This document shows positions 6,821-12,662 of a stretch of DNA of 12,662 nucleotides, in pieces. The translations under genes were made by a program, and so were the position numbers. The notes beneath the pieces were generated by a model, which was not told the DNA's origin, did no database searches, and saw only the letters and a list, made by a program, of their open reading frames with translations. Origin of the DNA: CALCTE01 sp045627885 (lineage in GTDB: Bacteria > Bacillota > Clostridia > Oscillospirales > CAG-272); assembly GCA_045627885.1 (NCBI GenBank), contig JAZQOM010000024.1, positions 1-12,662 of the forward strand, in the 5' to 3' direction. Positions within the stretch are counted from its first letter, which is position 1. Every line of letters begins with the position of its first letter.

Positions 6821-8386
6821 TCAGATGAAGAATGCGTTACCGATAAGAGGCAGTAAGAAAATGATGTCAAGCCATTCAATCGTAATATCCATTGACAAGA
6901 AATCAAATATGGTAAACAATTCGGTATCCGCATCAGCCAATGCAACTTTCAGTATAATGAAAATCACAGCCCAAACCAGATAGAATATGATGTGCTTCCA
7001 CTTTGATTTATCGTTTTTCTTGCGTATAAGCAATAAAATCATATTGCCTATGCCGAGTGTGAAGACCGATAAAACAAGATAAAGCCAGAACAAGCCTTTG
7101 CTCTTGCCGGCAGTCTTGCCGACGGATGTGTCGGACTGGTTTTGCCCCGCTTTTTTCGCGGAAGATTGCTTTGTACTCATTTGGCTTCCGCAGAAACAAC
7201 AGAATTTTGCTTTATTTTTGTTTACCGCGTGACAATGAGGACATACAGTGCCCTTATCCGTGAATTCGGCTCCGCATTTTTCGCATTTTGTGTGCCACGG
7301 AGCGTTCGGAGCCTTTACCGAAATGGCAAAAGAACTGTTGCATTCCGGACAGGAAACGCGCAATTTGATTGCCTGCTGTTCTGCATATCCGCTACTTGAA
7401 TAAGAATTGTGCGGTGCGGCACTTGCTTGCGATAACGCCTGCCTGCACGCCTCCAAAAATTCGCTTATGCTTTGATATCTGTTCTCCTGTCTTATTGCAA
7501 GTCCCTTGAGAATGACCGCATCTTGAGCGGGAGTGATGTTCTTGTTTAATTCGGACGGAGCTTTCAGCTCATCCTTATATAAGCGGTTCATCGCGTCGTC
7601 GGGAATAATGCCCGTAATCATTTTATACATAGTCGCCGAGAGGGCGTATATATCCGTCCAGGGTCCCTGATAGCCCTTGCTGCGGTATTGCTCCTCGGGA
7701 GCAAAACCGGGCTTGAGCATAATCGACAAACTCTTCTGGTCCATTCCGCCGATATTTCTCGCGGCGCCGAAATCCAAAAGCTTTATGATTCCGTTATTGA
7801 GAACCATAATATTCGACGGACTGATGTCGCGGTGAATAAGTCCCTTTTCGTGAATCTTCGACAGCGAATTCAGCACCGGGCAAAGCATATTAAATGCGTT
7901 CGCAAAAGTCATAACGCCGTTTTTGTCGAGATAGCACTTCAAATCCGTGCCCTCGAGATACTCCATCACGATATATACCGTGTTGTTCTCGGCAAAGAAA
8001 TCCTTTACGGATACAATGTTGATTTCTCCGGAAAAAGCCGCAAGCGTTCTCGCTTCCTCGAGAAAACGCTTTTTGCCCTTTTCGAAGTTGTCGTCAACAC
8101 TGCCGACATGGGCGGTTATTTCCGTGGAGGATGTATTGTTGCGGTTGACAATTCCGGAAGGGAAGTATTCCTTTATGGCAACCTTCATATCAAGCACCGT
8201 ATCTATGCCGATATATGTAATTCCGAAGCCGCCCTCGCCCAAAACGGCGCCGACCGAATACCTTTTGTTAAGGATAGTGCCCGGAATCAGATGATGCGAT
8301 GCCGGAATATAAGAGGATGCCGATTTACCGCAATGCCCGCAGACATCGCCGTCAATCGCGCTCATACAGAAAACACAACGCTCCAT
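6821..8386 (-). CDS. Membrane-tailed Ser/Thr protein kinase with zinc ribbons
   Basis: A 521-residue Hanks-type kinase. It opens with a small zinc ribbon (Cys4, 7, 16, 19). The kinase domain (about 43-315) follows: glycine loop GEGGFG (50-55), Lys72 in AIKEY, Glu111 in the C helix, catalytic HRDISPSN (185-192; Asp187, Asn192), DFG (205-207), APE (229-231) and Asp244 of DIYAL. Next are cysteine pairs at 346/349 and 368/371 (one ribbon) and at 382/385 with 396-399 (a second). A Ser/Gly/Lys-rich linker leads to two or three hydrophobic segments (about 432-454, 464-483, 505-520). There are no PASTA repeats, so it differs from PrkC/PknB-type cell-wall kinases. Start: ATG with AAGGAG eight bases upstream. 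It is the first gene of the operon, 56 bases before the FHA-ABC ATPase, its probable substrate. Confidence 0.93.
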   Translation of the reverse strand: MERCVFCMSAIDGDVCGHCGKSASSYIPASHHLIPGTILNKRYSVGAVLGEGGFGITYIGIDTVLDMKVAIKEYFPSGIVNRNNTSSTEITAHVGSVDDNFEKGKKRFLEEARTLAAFSGEINIVSVKDFFAENNTVYIVMEYLEGTDLKCYLDKNGVMTFANAFNMLCPVLNSLSKIHEKGLIHRDISPSNIMVLNNGIIKLLDFGAARNIGGMDQKSLSIMLKPGFAPEEQYRSKGYQGPWTDIYALSATMYKMITGIIPDDAMNRLYKDELKAPSELNKNITPAQDAVILKGLAIRQENRYQSISEFLEACRQALSQASAAPHNSYSSSGYAEQQAIKLRVSCPECNSSFAISVKAPNAPWHTKCEKCGAEFTDKGTVCPHCHAVNKNKAKFCCFCGSQMSTKQSSAKKAGQNQSDTSVGKTAGKSKGLFWLYLVLSVFTLGIGNMILLLIRKKNDKSKWKHIIFYLVWAVIFIILKVALADADTELFTIFDFLSMDITIEWLDIIFLLPLIGNAFFI

Positions 8387-8495
8387 CGTCGAAACTCCTT
8401 TTGAATTATCAGTGTAAAATCAGGATTACCGTTTATGCTTTATCGGGAAAATTAACAAAATATGCCAACGAAAGCATACAAATATTTACTATATA

Positions 8496-8524
8496 AGTAT
8501 AACATATTTTTTCTGTTTATTCAA
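8496..8524 (-). promoter_or_regulatory. Sigma-A promoter of the kinase/ABC/phosphatase operon
   Basis: On the minus strand TTGAAT (8519-8524) and TATACT (8496-8501) are 17 bases apart. This leaves a leader of about 100 bases before the kinase ATG at 8386. I see no riboswitch or attenuator in that leader. Confidence 0.65.
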
Positions 8525-8618
8525 TAGTTTTTGACATTAAAAGGCATAAAATATGTATAATTATTTAACACGAAAGCAATAAGATAGGAGCAAAAGCGAT
8601 AAAAAACAGCGGTACATA

Positions 8619-8655
8619 ACAATACGGCAGGCTTTTTTGAAGCCTGCCGTATTGT
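8619..8655. terminator. Strong 16-bp hairpin downstream of glyA
   Basis: ACAATACGGCAGGCTT at 8619-8634 pairs perfectly with AAGCCTGCCGTATTGT at 8640-8655 around a five-base loop. It lies about 170 bases after the glyA stop on the minus strand and is the only strong hairpin available to end that transcript. No T-run follows directly on either strand (the minus strand has one about 13 bases on), so it may be a weak terminator or an RNA-stabilising hairpin. Confidence 0.6.
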
Positions 8656-8824
8656 AATAAAGCAATATAAATATAAAAATCAGCTTTTTACTGTTCGATG
8701 TCGGTTTTCGGACGAAATTTTTTGCCGCCCGGAGCATTGTAATAGTATGAAAAAGTAATTGTCGAATATTCTTTGGGATTTGTATTTTCCGTCAACCGAT
8801 ATTGTCGTAATCTTCACTGCTTGT

Positions 8825-10060
8825 TCAATAAATCGGGAACTGCTTGCAAAGCTCTTGAACTTCTTTTGAAATGCGCTCCTTGTTGCCTTCAAAATCTTCG
8901 ATTGCATCGGCAATCCAGTTTGCGATGAGCTTCATTTCTTTTTCTTTGAATCCGCGTGTTGTAACGGCAGGCGTACCGATACGGATACCGCTTGTGACAA
9001 AAGGACTTTGCGGGTCGTTCGGAATCGTATTTTTATTTGCCGTAATATGAACTTCGTCAAGCCTTGCTTCAAGCTCTTTGCCGGTAATACCCGTGCCGGT
9101 GAGGTCAATGAGCATAAGGTGATTGTCTGTTCCGCCCGATACGATTTTTATTCCGCGTGCTTTGAGACATTCGCAAAGTGCGGCGGCGTTTTTTACAATC
9201 TGCTTTCCGTATTCCTTGAACTCATCGGTCATAGCTTCGCCGAAAGCAACGGCTTTTGCGGCTATGATGTGCATGAGCGGGCCGCCCTGAGTACCGGGGA
9301 ATATAGCCTTGTCAATCGCTTTTGCCAATTTCTCTTTGCAAAGAATCATACCGCCGCGCGGGCCGCGAAGCGTTTTGTGTGTGGTTGTGGTAACAACATC
9401 CGCATAGGGAACGGGGGAAGGATGCACACCGGCGGCGACGAGTCCGGCGATATGCGCCATATCTACCATAAGATACGCACCTGCTTCGTCCGCTATTTCG
9501 CGGCAGCGCTTGAAGTCGATTATGCGCGAATATGCACTTGCACCGACAACGATAAGCTTCGGCTTGCATTCGAGCGCCGTCTTTCGCATTTCGTCGTAAT
9601 CTATCATCTGTGTTTCTTTGGAAACACCGTAGGGAACAAAATTAAAGTATTTGCCCGAAATGTTTACGGGCGAGCCGTGAGAAAGGTGACCGCCCTCCTG
9701 AAGATTCATACCCATAACGGTATCACCCGGGGAAAGCAGAGCAAAGAATACAGCCATATTTGCAGATACGCCGCAGTGAGGCTGAACATTTGCGTGCTCC
9801 GCTCCGAAAAGCTTTTTTGCGCGTTCGCGCGCGATTTCTTCGACTACATCAATATACTTGCAGCCGCCGTAATAACGGTGAGCGGGATAACCTTCGGCGT
9901 ACTTGTTTGTAAGGATTCCGCCCGCTGCCAAAAGCACTGCCTTTGAAACAATATTCTCGCTTGCTATGAGCTCAATGTTGTGGCGCTGCCTTGAAAGCTC
10001 GTCTTCGCAGGCGGCGGCTACCTCTGCATCGTAGTTGTTAAGTTCTTCAAAAAAGTTCAT
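8825..10060 (-). CDS. glyA: Serine hydroxymethyltransferase
   Basis: A 411-residue, full-length PLP enzyme that converts serine and tetrahydrofolate to glycine and 5,10-methylene-THF in the cytoplasm, the main source of one-carbon units. Signature elements: ELIASEN (30-36), TNKYAEGYP with the HRYYGG segment (51-66), NVQPHCG (91-97), HLSHGSPVN (125-133), the VDMAHIAGL segment (199-207) and the PLP-binding VTTTTHKTLRGPRGG (223-237) with Lys229 as Schiff-base lysine. Near the C-terminus RIGTPAVTTRGF matches the family. The ATG has AGGA eight bases upstream. It lies 95 bases after the AICAR formyltransferase gene on the same strand, fitting a purine/one-carbon block, but may also have its own promoter at 10116-10145. 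Confidence 0.97.
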   Translation of the reverse strand: MNFFEELNNYDAEVAAACEDELSRQRHNIELIASENIVSKAVLLAAGGILTNKYAEGYPAHRYYGGCKYIDVVEEIARERAKKLFGAEHANVQPHCGVSANMAVFFALLSPGDTVMGMNLQEGGHLSHGSPVNISGKYFNFVPYGVSKETQMIDYDEMRKTALECKPKLIVVGASAYSRIIDFKRCREIADEAGAYLMVDMAHIAGLVAAGVHPSPVPYADVVTTTTHKTLRGPRGGMILCKEKLAKAIDKAIFPGTQGGPLMHIIAAKAVAFGEAMTDEFKEYGKQIVKNAAALCECLKARGIKIVSGGTDNHLMLIDLTGTGITGKELEARLDEVHITANKNTIPNDPQSPFVTSGIRIGTPAVTTRGFKEKEMKLIANWIADAIEDFEGNKERISKEVQELCKQFPIY

Positions 10061-10115
10061 TTTTTATATCCTGCCTTTTATTTGAAATATTTGACCGCCG
10101 ATTCGATATGCAAAT

Positions 10116-10145
10116 ATTATAGCTATCGGCAAATTTCCTTGTTAA
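10116..10145 (-). promoter_or_regulatory. Possible sigma-A promoter of glyA
   Basis: On the minus strand TTAACA (10140-10145) and TATAAT (10116-10121) lie 18 bases apart, in the 95-base gap between the formyltransferase stop and glyA. It would allow glyA expression independent of the ZTP riboswitch. No clear terminator separates the two genes, so readthrough is also possible. Confidence 0.55.
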
Positions 10146-10155
10146 CGCTTCATCA

Positions 10156-11340
10156 TCAATGATGGAACAATCTCATACCGGTAAACGACATAACCATATC
10201 GTATTTGTCGGCTGTTTCTTTAACAAGGTCGTCGCGGATTGAGCCGCCCGGTTCTGCAACATACGAAACGCCGCTCTTTTTTGCTCTTTCGATGTTGTCA
10301 CCGAACGGGAAGAACGCGTCGGAGCCGAGCGATACGCCCGAAACAGTGTCGAGATATGCTCTTTGCTCGGCGTCTGTAAACGGCTCGGGCTTTTTTGAAA
10401 AGTATTTCTGCCAATTTCCGTCGGCGCAGACATCTTCCTCGTTTTTGTTGATGTAGCCGTCGATAACATTGTCGCGTTCAGGTCTTCCCAAGGTAGGCAG
10501 GAACGGAAGATTCAGCACCTTGTCGCTCTGACGCAAGAACCATGTGTCTGCCTTGCTTCCCGCAAGACGGGTACAATGGATTCTCGACTGCTGACCTGCG
10601 CCGACGCCTATTGCCTGACCGTCGTAAGCAAAGCATACTGAGTTTGATTGAGTATATTTTAGCGTGATAAGCGAAATTATCAAATCGCGGACTGCGCTTT
10701 CGGGCATTTTTTTGTTTTGCGTAACAATATTTGAAAGCAGTTCCTTGTCAATCTTGAAGTTGTTGCGTCCCTGCTCAAAGGTGATGCCGAAAACTTGTTT
10801 GCGCTCCGTCACTTCTGGCACATAATTTCGGTCGATTTTAACGATATTGTAATTGCCCTTGCGCTTTGTTTTCAATATTTCAAGGGCTTCGGGTTCATAT
10901 CCGGGAGCAATAATGCCGTCGGAAACCTCACGCTTAATCATTTTTGCGGTTGTCACATCGCAGATATCGGAGAGCGCCACCCAGTCACCGAAGGAGCACA
11001 TACGGTCGGTACCTCTTGCTCTTGCATAAGCACACGCGAGCAAAGAATCGTCAAGACCGTCGATATCATCGACAAAGCAGGCTTTTTTGAGCTTTTCGGA
11101 GAGCTTTATGCCTACTGCTGCGGAGGTCGGGCTGACATGCTTAAATGATGCAACCGCAGGAAGTCCCAGCGCTTCCTTCAGTTCTTTTACAAGCTGCCAA
11201 GAATTGAAAGCATCCAAAAAATTGATGTATCCGGGCTTTCCGGAGAGTATTTCAATCGGGAGCTCGCTTCCGTCATTCATAAATATTTTCGCGGGCTTTT
11301 GGTTGGGATTGCACCCGTATTTAAGCTCAAATTCTTTCAT
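10156..11340 (-). CDS. Stand-alone AICAR formyltransferase (C-terminal half of PurH)
   Basis: A 394-residue enzyme transferring a formyl group from 10-formyl-THF to AICAR to give FAICAR, the penultimate step of IMP synthesis. The catalytic Lys67-His68 pair in SFKHVSPTSAA corresponds to the family's conserved Lys-His (K266/H267 in human ATIC). It ends in TGMRLFHH, like the TGMRHFRH end of bacterial PurH. Typical bifunctional PurH is about 510-530 residues with an N-terminal IMP cyclohydrolase domain. That domain is absent here and the ATG is firmly placed by AAGGAG (11349-11354) eight bases upstream, so the shortness is not truncation. The missing cyclohydrolase step is supplied by the gene 12 bases upstream, an unrelated fold. 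Both are expected to be controlled by the ZTP riboswitch. Confidence 0.94.
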   Translation of the reverse strand: MKEFELKYGCNPNQKPAKIFMNDGSELPIEILSGKPGYINFLDAFNSWQLVKELKEALGLPAVASFKHVSPTSAAVGIKLSEKLKKACFVDDIDGLDDSLLACAYARARGTDRMCSFGDWVALSDICDVTTAKMIKREVSDGIIAPGYEPEALEILKTKRKGNYNIVKIDRNYVPEVTERKQVFGITFEQGRNNFKIDKELLSNIVTQNKKMPESAVRDLIISLITLKYTQSNSVCFAYDGQAIGVGAGQQSRIHCTRLAGSKADTWFLRQSDKVLNLPFLPTLGRPERDNVIDGYINKNEEDVCADGNWQKYFSKKPEPFTDAEQRAYLDTVSGVSLGSDAFFPFGDNIERAKKSGVSYVAEPGGSIRDDLVKETADKYDMVMSFTGMRLFHH

Positions 11341-11352
11341 CGTTTGTTCTCC

Positions 11353-12072
11353 TTATTTGTTTTTGTTTATCAGTTCTTCGGAAAATTCTCCGCTTTGCAG
11401 GTCGGTGTAGCGAACATACAGAGAAATTTTGTTGTCTTCGTCTAAATTGTCCCAGATATCTTTTGCAAATGCCTTGATGTCGTCTGGAACAGCCACTCTT
11501 TCGGGCTCGCCTGTGAATGTCGGAATAGGATTGCCGTCGGTTATATAGGTGTGAATAAAATGCCCGAGTCCCGGCTTTGCGTTATAGGAAAAAGTGTATC
11601 TTGCGCAGTCGCTTCCGACTTCGTCTATGCTTTTGAGAATGCTCATTTCATAACTGAACGAGCCGTCCTTAAAGGTGGAGATACTGCTGATTCTGGGAGT
11701 AAAATTTGGGCTGTCCGGCTCAAATTCGCGGCTTTCGAGGGCTTCCTTAAACGAGATACCGCTTTTAAGAGCGTCGTAAATCGTATTTGTCTGGTCACCG
11801 TTGGTGACGATAAGAGAGTTTTCGTATTTGCGAACCGCGGGGTAAATTATGAGGCTGGGGTCTACTACCTTTGAAGCATCAAACGGCTCCGTAAAAAGAG
11901 AACCGTCACGAATCGCAAAGATGCGGTTGCGGCTGTTTGCGCTTCTTCCCATAATGAAGTATGCGTTTACCGCGTATTTTCCGTTTGCGGATGTACCCGT
12001 AATGATTCCTCTGCCTACATAGGGATTTCCGCCAATCAGCTTTCCGATGCCGTTTATTTCGTAAATGTTCAT
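11353..12072 (-). CDS. IMP cyclohydrolase, archaeal PurO-like family
   Basis: A 239-residue protein, counted from the ATG at 12070-12072. The N-terminal segment NPYVGRGIITGTSANGKYA, followed by a second block with MGRSANSRNR, matches the IMP_cyclohyd family (archaeal PurO and bacterial relatives), which closes the ring of FAICAR to IMP. It is not homologous to the cyclohydrolase domain of bacterial PurH. The frame is open to an earlier ATG at 12120, but that would begin inside the riboswitch terminator. The ATG at 12072 has AAGGA nine bases upstream, which decides the start. It is the first gene of the purine block, 12 bases before the AICAR formyltransferase, so together they replace bifunctional PurH. 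Exact catalytic residues I do not assign. Confidence 0.88.
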   Translation of the reverse strand: MNIYEINGIGKLIGGNPYVGRGIITGTSANGKYAVNAYFIMGRSANSRNRIFAIRDGSLFTEPFDASKVVDPSLIIYPAVRKYENSLIVTNGDQTNTIYDALKSGISFKEALESREFEPDSPNFTPRISSISTFKDGSFSYEMSILKSIDEVGSDCARYTFSYNAKPGLGHFIHTYITDGNPIPTFTGEPERVAVPDDIKAFAKDIWDNLDEDNKISLYVRYTDLQSGEFSEELINKNK

Positions 12073-12110
12073 TTGTTTTGTTCCTTTCTCCCGATTATTG
12101 CCACCTTTTG

Positions 12111-12156
12111 TAAAAAACAAAAGCGGCGCAGTCAGAGTTATCCCTCTAACTGCGCC
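12111..12156 (-). terminator. Riboswitch-controlled intrinsic terminator
   Basis: On the minus strand GGCGCAGTTAGAG (12144-12156) pairs with CTCTGACTGCGCC (12125-12137), with one T-G wobble and a six-base loop, followed by GCTTTTGTTTTTT. The first bases of its 5' arm (12154-12156) belong to the conserved GGGC of the ZTP aptamer, so terminator and ligand-bound aptamer are mutually exclusive. This predicts an ON switch. Confidence 0.9.
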
Positions 12157-12230
12157 CAGACGGTCGGCATAAAAAGTTTATATTTCTTGCTCCCTTGCAG
12201 TACTCTGCATAATCCGTCAGTCACAAGAAA
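12154..12230 (-). promoter_or_regulatory. ZTP (pfl motif) riboswitch aptamer
   Basis: Read on the minus strand, the element shows the conserved GTGACTGACGGA near its 5' end and GCCGACCGTCTGGGC at its 3' end, the two hallmark blocks of the pfl/ZTP class. P1 is TTTCTTG (12224-12230) with CAAGAAA (12183-12189), P2 is GCAG/CTGC (12197-12208), and the pseudoknot is GACGG (12214-12218) with CCGTC (12159-12163). In most members this pair is GGCG/CGCC, so the pairing is kept with changed bases. AAGGGAGC follows P2 as expected. The class senses ZTP and ZMP, which accumulate when 10-formyl-THF is limiting, and turns on purine and one-carbon genes. Here it precedes IMP cyclohydrolase and AICAR formyltransferase, the enzyme that consumes ZMP. 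Confidence 0.92.
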
Positions 12231-12246
12231 GTATTATTACGGCGTT

Positions 12247-12275
12247 ATTTTATAATAATATGGAGAACTTGTCAA
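12247..12275 (-). promoter_or_regulatory. Sigma-A promoter of the purine block
   Basis: On the minus strand TTGACA (12270-12275) and TAAAAT (12247-12252) are 17 bases apart. Transcription would begin just before the riboswitch aptamer (5' end at 12230), as expected. An inverted repeat TTGTCAAGACAA (12269-12280) overlaps the -35 box and could be a repressor site, though it is short. Confidence 0.75.
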
Positions 12276-12280
12276 GACAA

Positions 12281-12388
12281 TTCGGAGAAATTTGTAATTT
12301 TCTCAAATCGGAACAAAAAATGTTAAAAAAGCATCCGACTTTTTGACATAGATGTCATCGCTCGGCACGATATAAAAACCGTTCCTTC
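12281..12388. other. AT-rich spacer between purine promoter and hairpin array
   Basis: No gene is seen. It contains the perfect small palindrome TGACAT-AG-ATGTCA (12344-12357) and a GAGAAA/TTTCTC repeat, neither with an assignable role. Confidence 0.4.
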
Positions 12389-12662
12389 ATACGCCGCAGG
12401 CGTATATCATCCACCGCAGGTGGATATCATACCGAAGGTATATCACCCGTTCCGACAGGAACGGATATCATTGAAAAAAGCATTGCTTTCGCAATGCTCT
12501 TTTTCATCATGTGATTGGACTACGAAAAAGATATTTCGAAAAAATGATGGATGGTGTTGAACCTGCGGGATAAAAAGTGATGTTTGCCCTGACGGGCAAG
12601 TGATGTTGCTCGTTTCACTCGCAGTGATGTTTTTGCTTCGCAAAAGTGATGTGATGTGTTCC
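12389..12662. repeat. Array of diverse short hairpins with constant 7-base linkers
   Basis: Left half: stems of 5-7 bp with 3-4 base loops, each followed by ATATCAT or ATATCAC. The hairpins are ATACGCC-GCA-GGCGTAT (12389-12405), ATCCACC-GCA-GGTGGAT (12409-12425), ATACC-GAA-GGTAT (12429-12441) and CCGTTCC-GACA-GGAACGG (12447-12464). The linkers end at 12410, 12430, 12446 and 12471. Centre: a larger hairpin, GCATTGC-TTTC-GCAATGC (12480-12497), with outer TGAAAAA/TTTTTCA arms (12472-12506). Right half: linker GTGATGT at 12577-12583, 12600-12606, 12624-12630 and 12646-12652, separating TTGCCC-TGAC-GGGCAA (12584-12599), an imperfect hairpin (12607-12623) and TTTTGC-TTC-GCAAAA (12631-12645). The stems differ in sequence but keep perfect pairing while the linkers stay constant. 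It runs to the window edge. There is no credible coding frame across it. Function unknown. Confidence 0.85.

Larger units (their letters stand above)
8387..8824. other. Intergenic region between kinase operon and glyA
   Basis: No established gene lies here. From left to right it holds the leader and promoter of the kinase operon (8387-8524), a plus-strand TTGACA/TATAAT pair with a wide 19-base spacer (8531-8561), the 16-bp hairpin (8619-8655), and a 35-codon minus-strand frame starting with TTG (8688-8795). The frame ends 33 bases before the hairpin and could be a small protein or the worn end of a former gene. Confidence 0.5.

Noticed and set aside
7688..8404. 238-codon plus-strand frame opposite the kinase gene
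   Set aside because: Antisense shadow; the minus strand encodes all kinase motifs in order.
9008..9946. 312-codon plus-strand frame opposite glyA
   Set aside because: Exact antisense shadow of a highly conserved enzyme, caused by codon bias; no ribosome binding site or recognisable motif.
12073..12120. Longer start for IMP cyclohydrolase at 12120
   Set aside because: It would begin within the U-tract of the riboswitch terminator and has no ribosome binding site, whereas 12072 has AAGGA at nine bases.
12343..12376. Plus-strand TTGACA ... TATAAA promoter facing the hairpin array
   Set aside because: Spacing is 22 bases, too wide for a sigma-A promoter, and the TTGACA is part of a small palindrome.
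12443..12643. 66-codon minus-strand frame across the hairpin array
   Set aside because: Its sequence is simply the translation of repeat linkers and stems (SNIT, SFFR...); no start signal and no protein-like pattern.
12389..12662. CRISPR array
   Set aside because: The constant part is only 7 bases and the variable parts are self-complementary hairpins of 10-18 bases, not spacers of 30 or more between long repeats.

Overview
The window reads as a chromosomal segment of a gut-type, moderately low-GC Bacillota bacterium of class Clostridia, most likely near Oscillospiraceae/Ruminococcaceae. This is inferred from protein style, strong AGGAGG-type ribosome binding sites, sigma-A promoters, a ZTP riboswitch, split purine genes and DUF4368-type recombinase debris. 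Only the serine recombinase is cut by the window edge.

Left part (1 to about 2110) is mobile-element territory. It holds the C-terminal end of a large serine recombinase, a run of strong hairpins that probably marks the end of its element, the last 56 codons of a tyrosine recombinase on the minus strand, and a frameshifted fragment of a 'large polyvalent protein' of phages and conjugative elements. A stand-alone M29 aminopeptidase follows (2276-3499), with its own promoter and a terminator shared with the convergent operon.

Middle part (3561-8386, minus strand) is the most interesting: a four-gene operon read in the order Ser/Thr kinase with zinc ribbons and membrane tail, double-FHA ABC ATPase, ABC-2 permease, PP2C phosphatase. 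Writer, phosphothreonine reader, transported output and eraser sit together. This is close in logic to the mycobacterial PknF/Rv1747 pair, but with ATPase and permease on separate genes and with a dedicated phosphatase.

Right part (8825-12275, minus strand) is a purine/one-carbon block: a ZTP riboswitch with an intrinsic terminator, an archaeal-type (PurO-like) IMP cyclohydrolase, a stand-alone AICAR formyltransferase, then glyA with a possible promoter of its own. SHMT feeds the one-carbon units that AICAR formyltransferase consumes. The riboswitch senses the AICAR nucleotide that builds up when 10-formyl-THF runs short.

The extreme right end (12389-12662) is an array of short, sequence-diverse hairpins separated by constant 7-base linkers that change from ATATCAT-type to GTGATGT-type around a central larger hairpin. 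It carries no gene and continues to the window edge.
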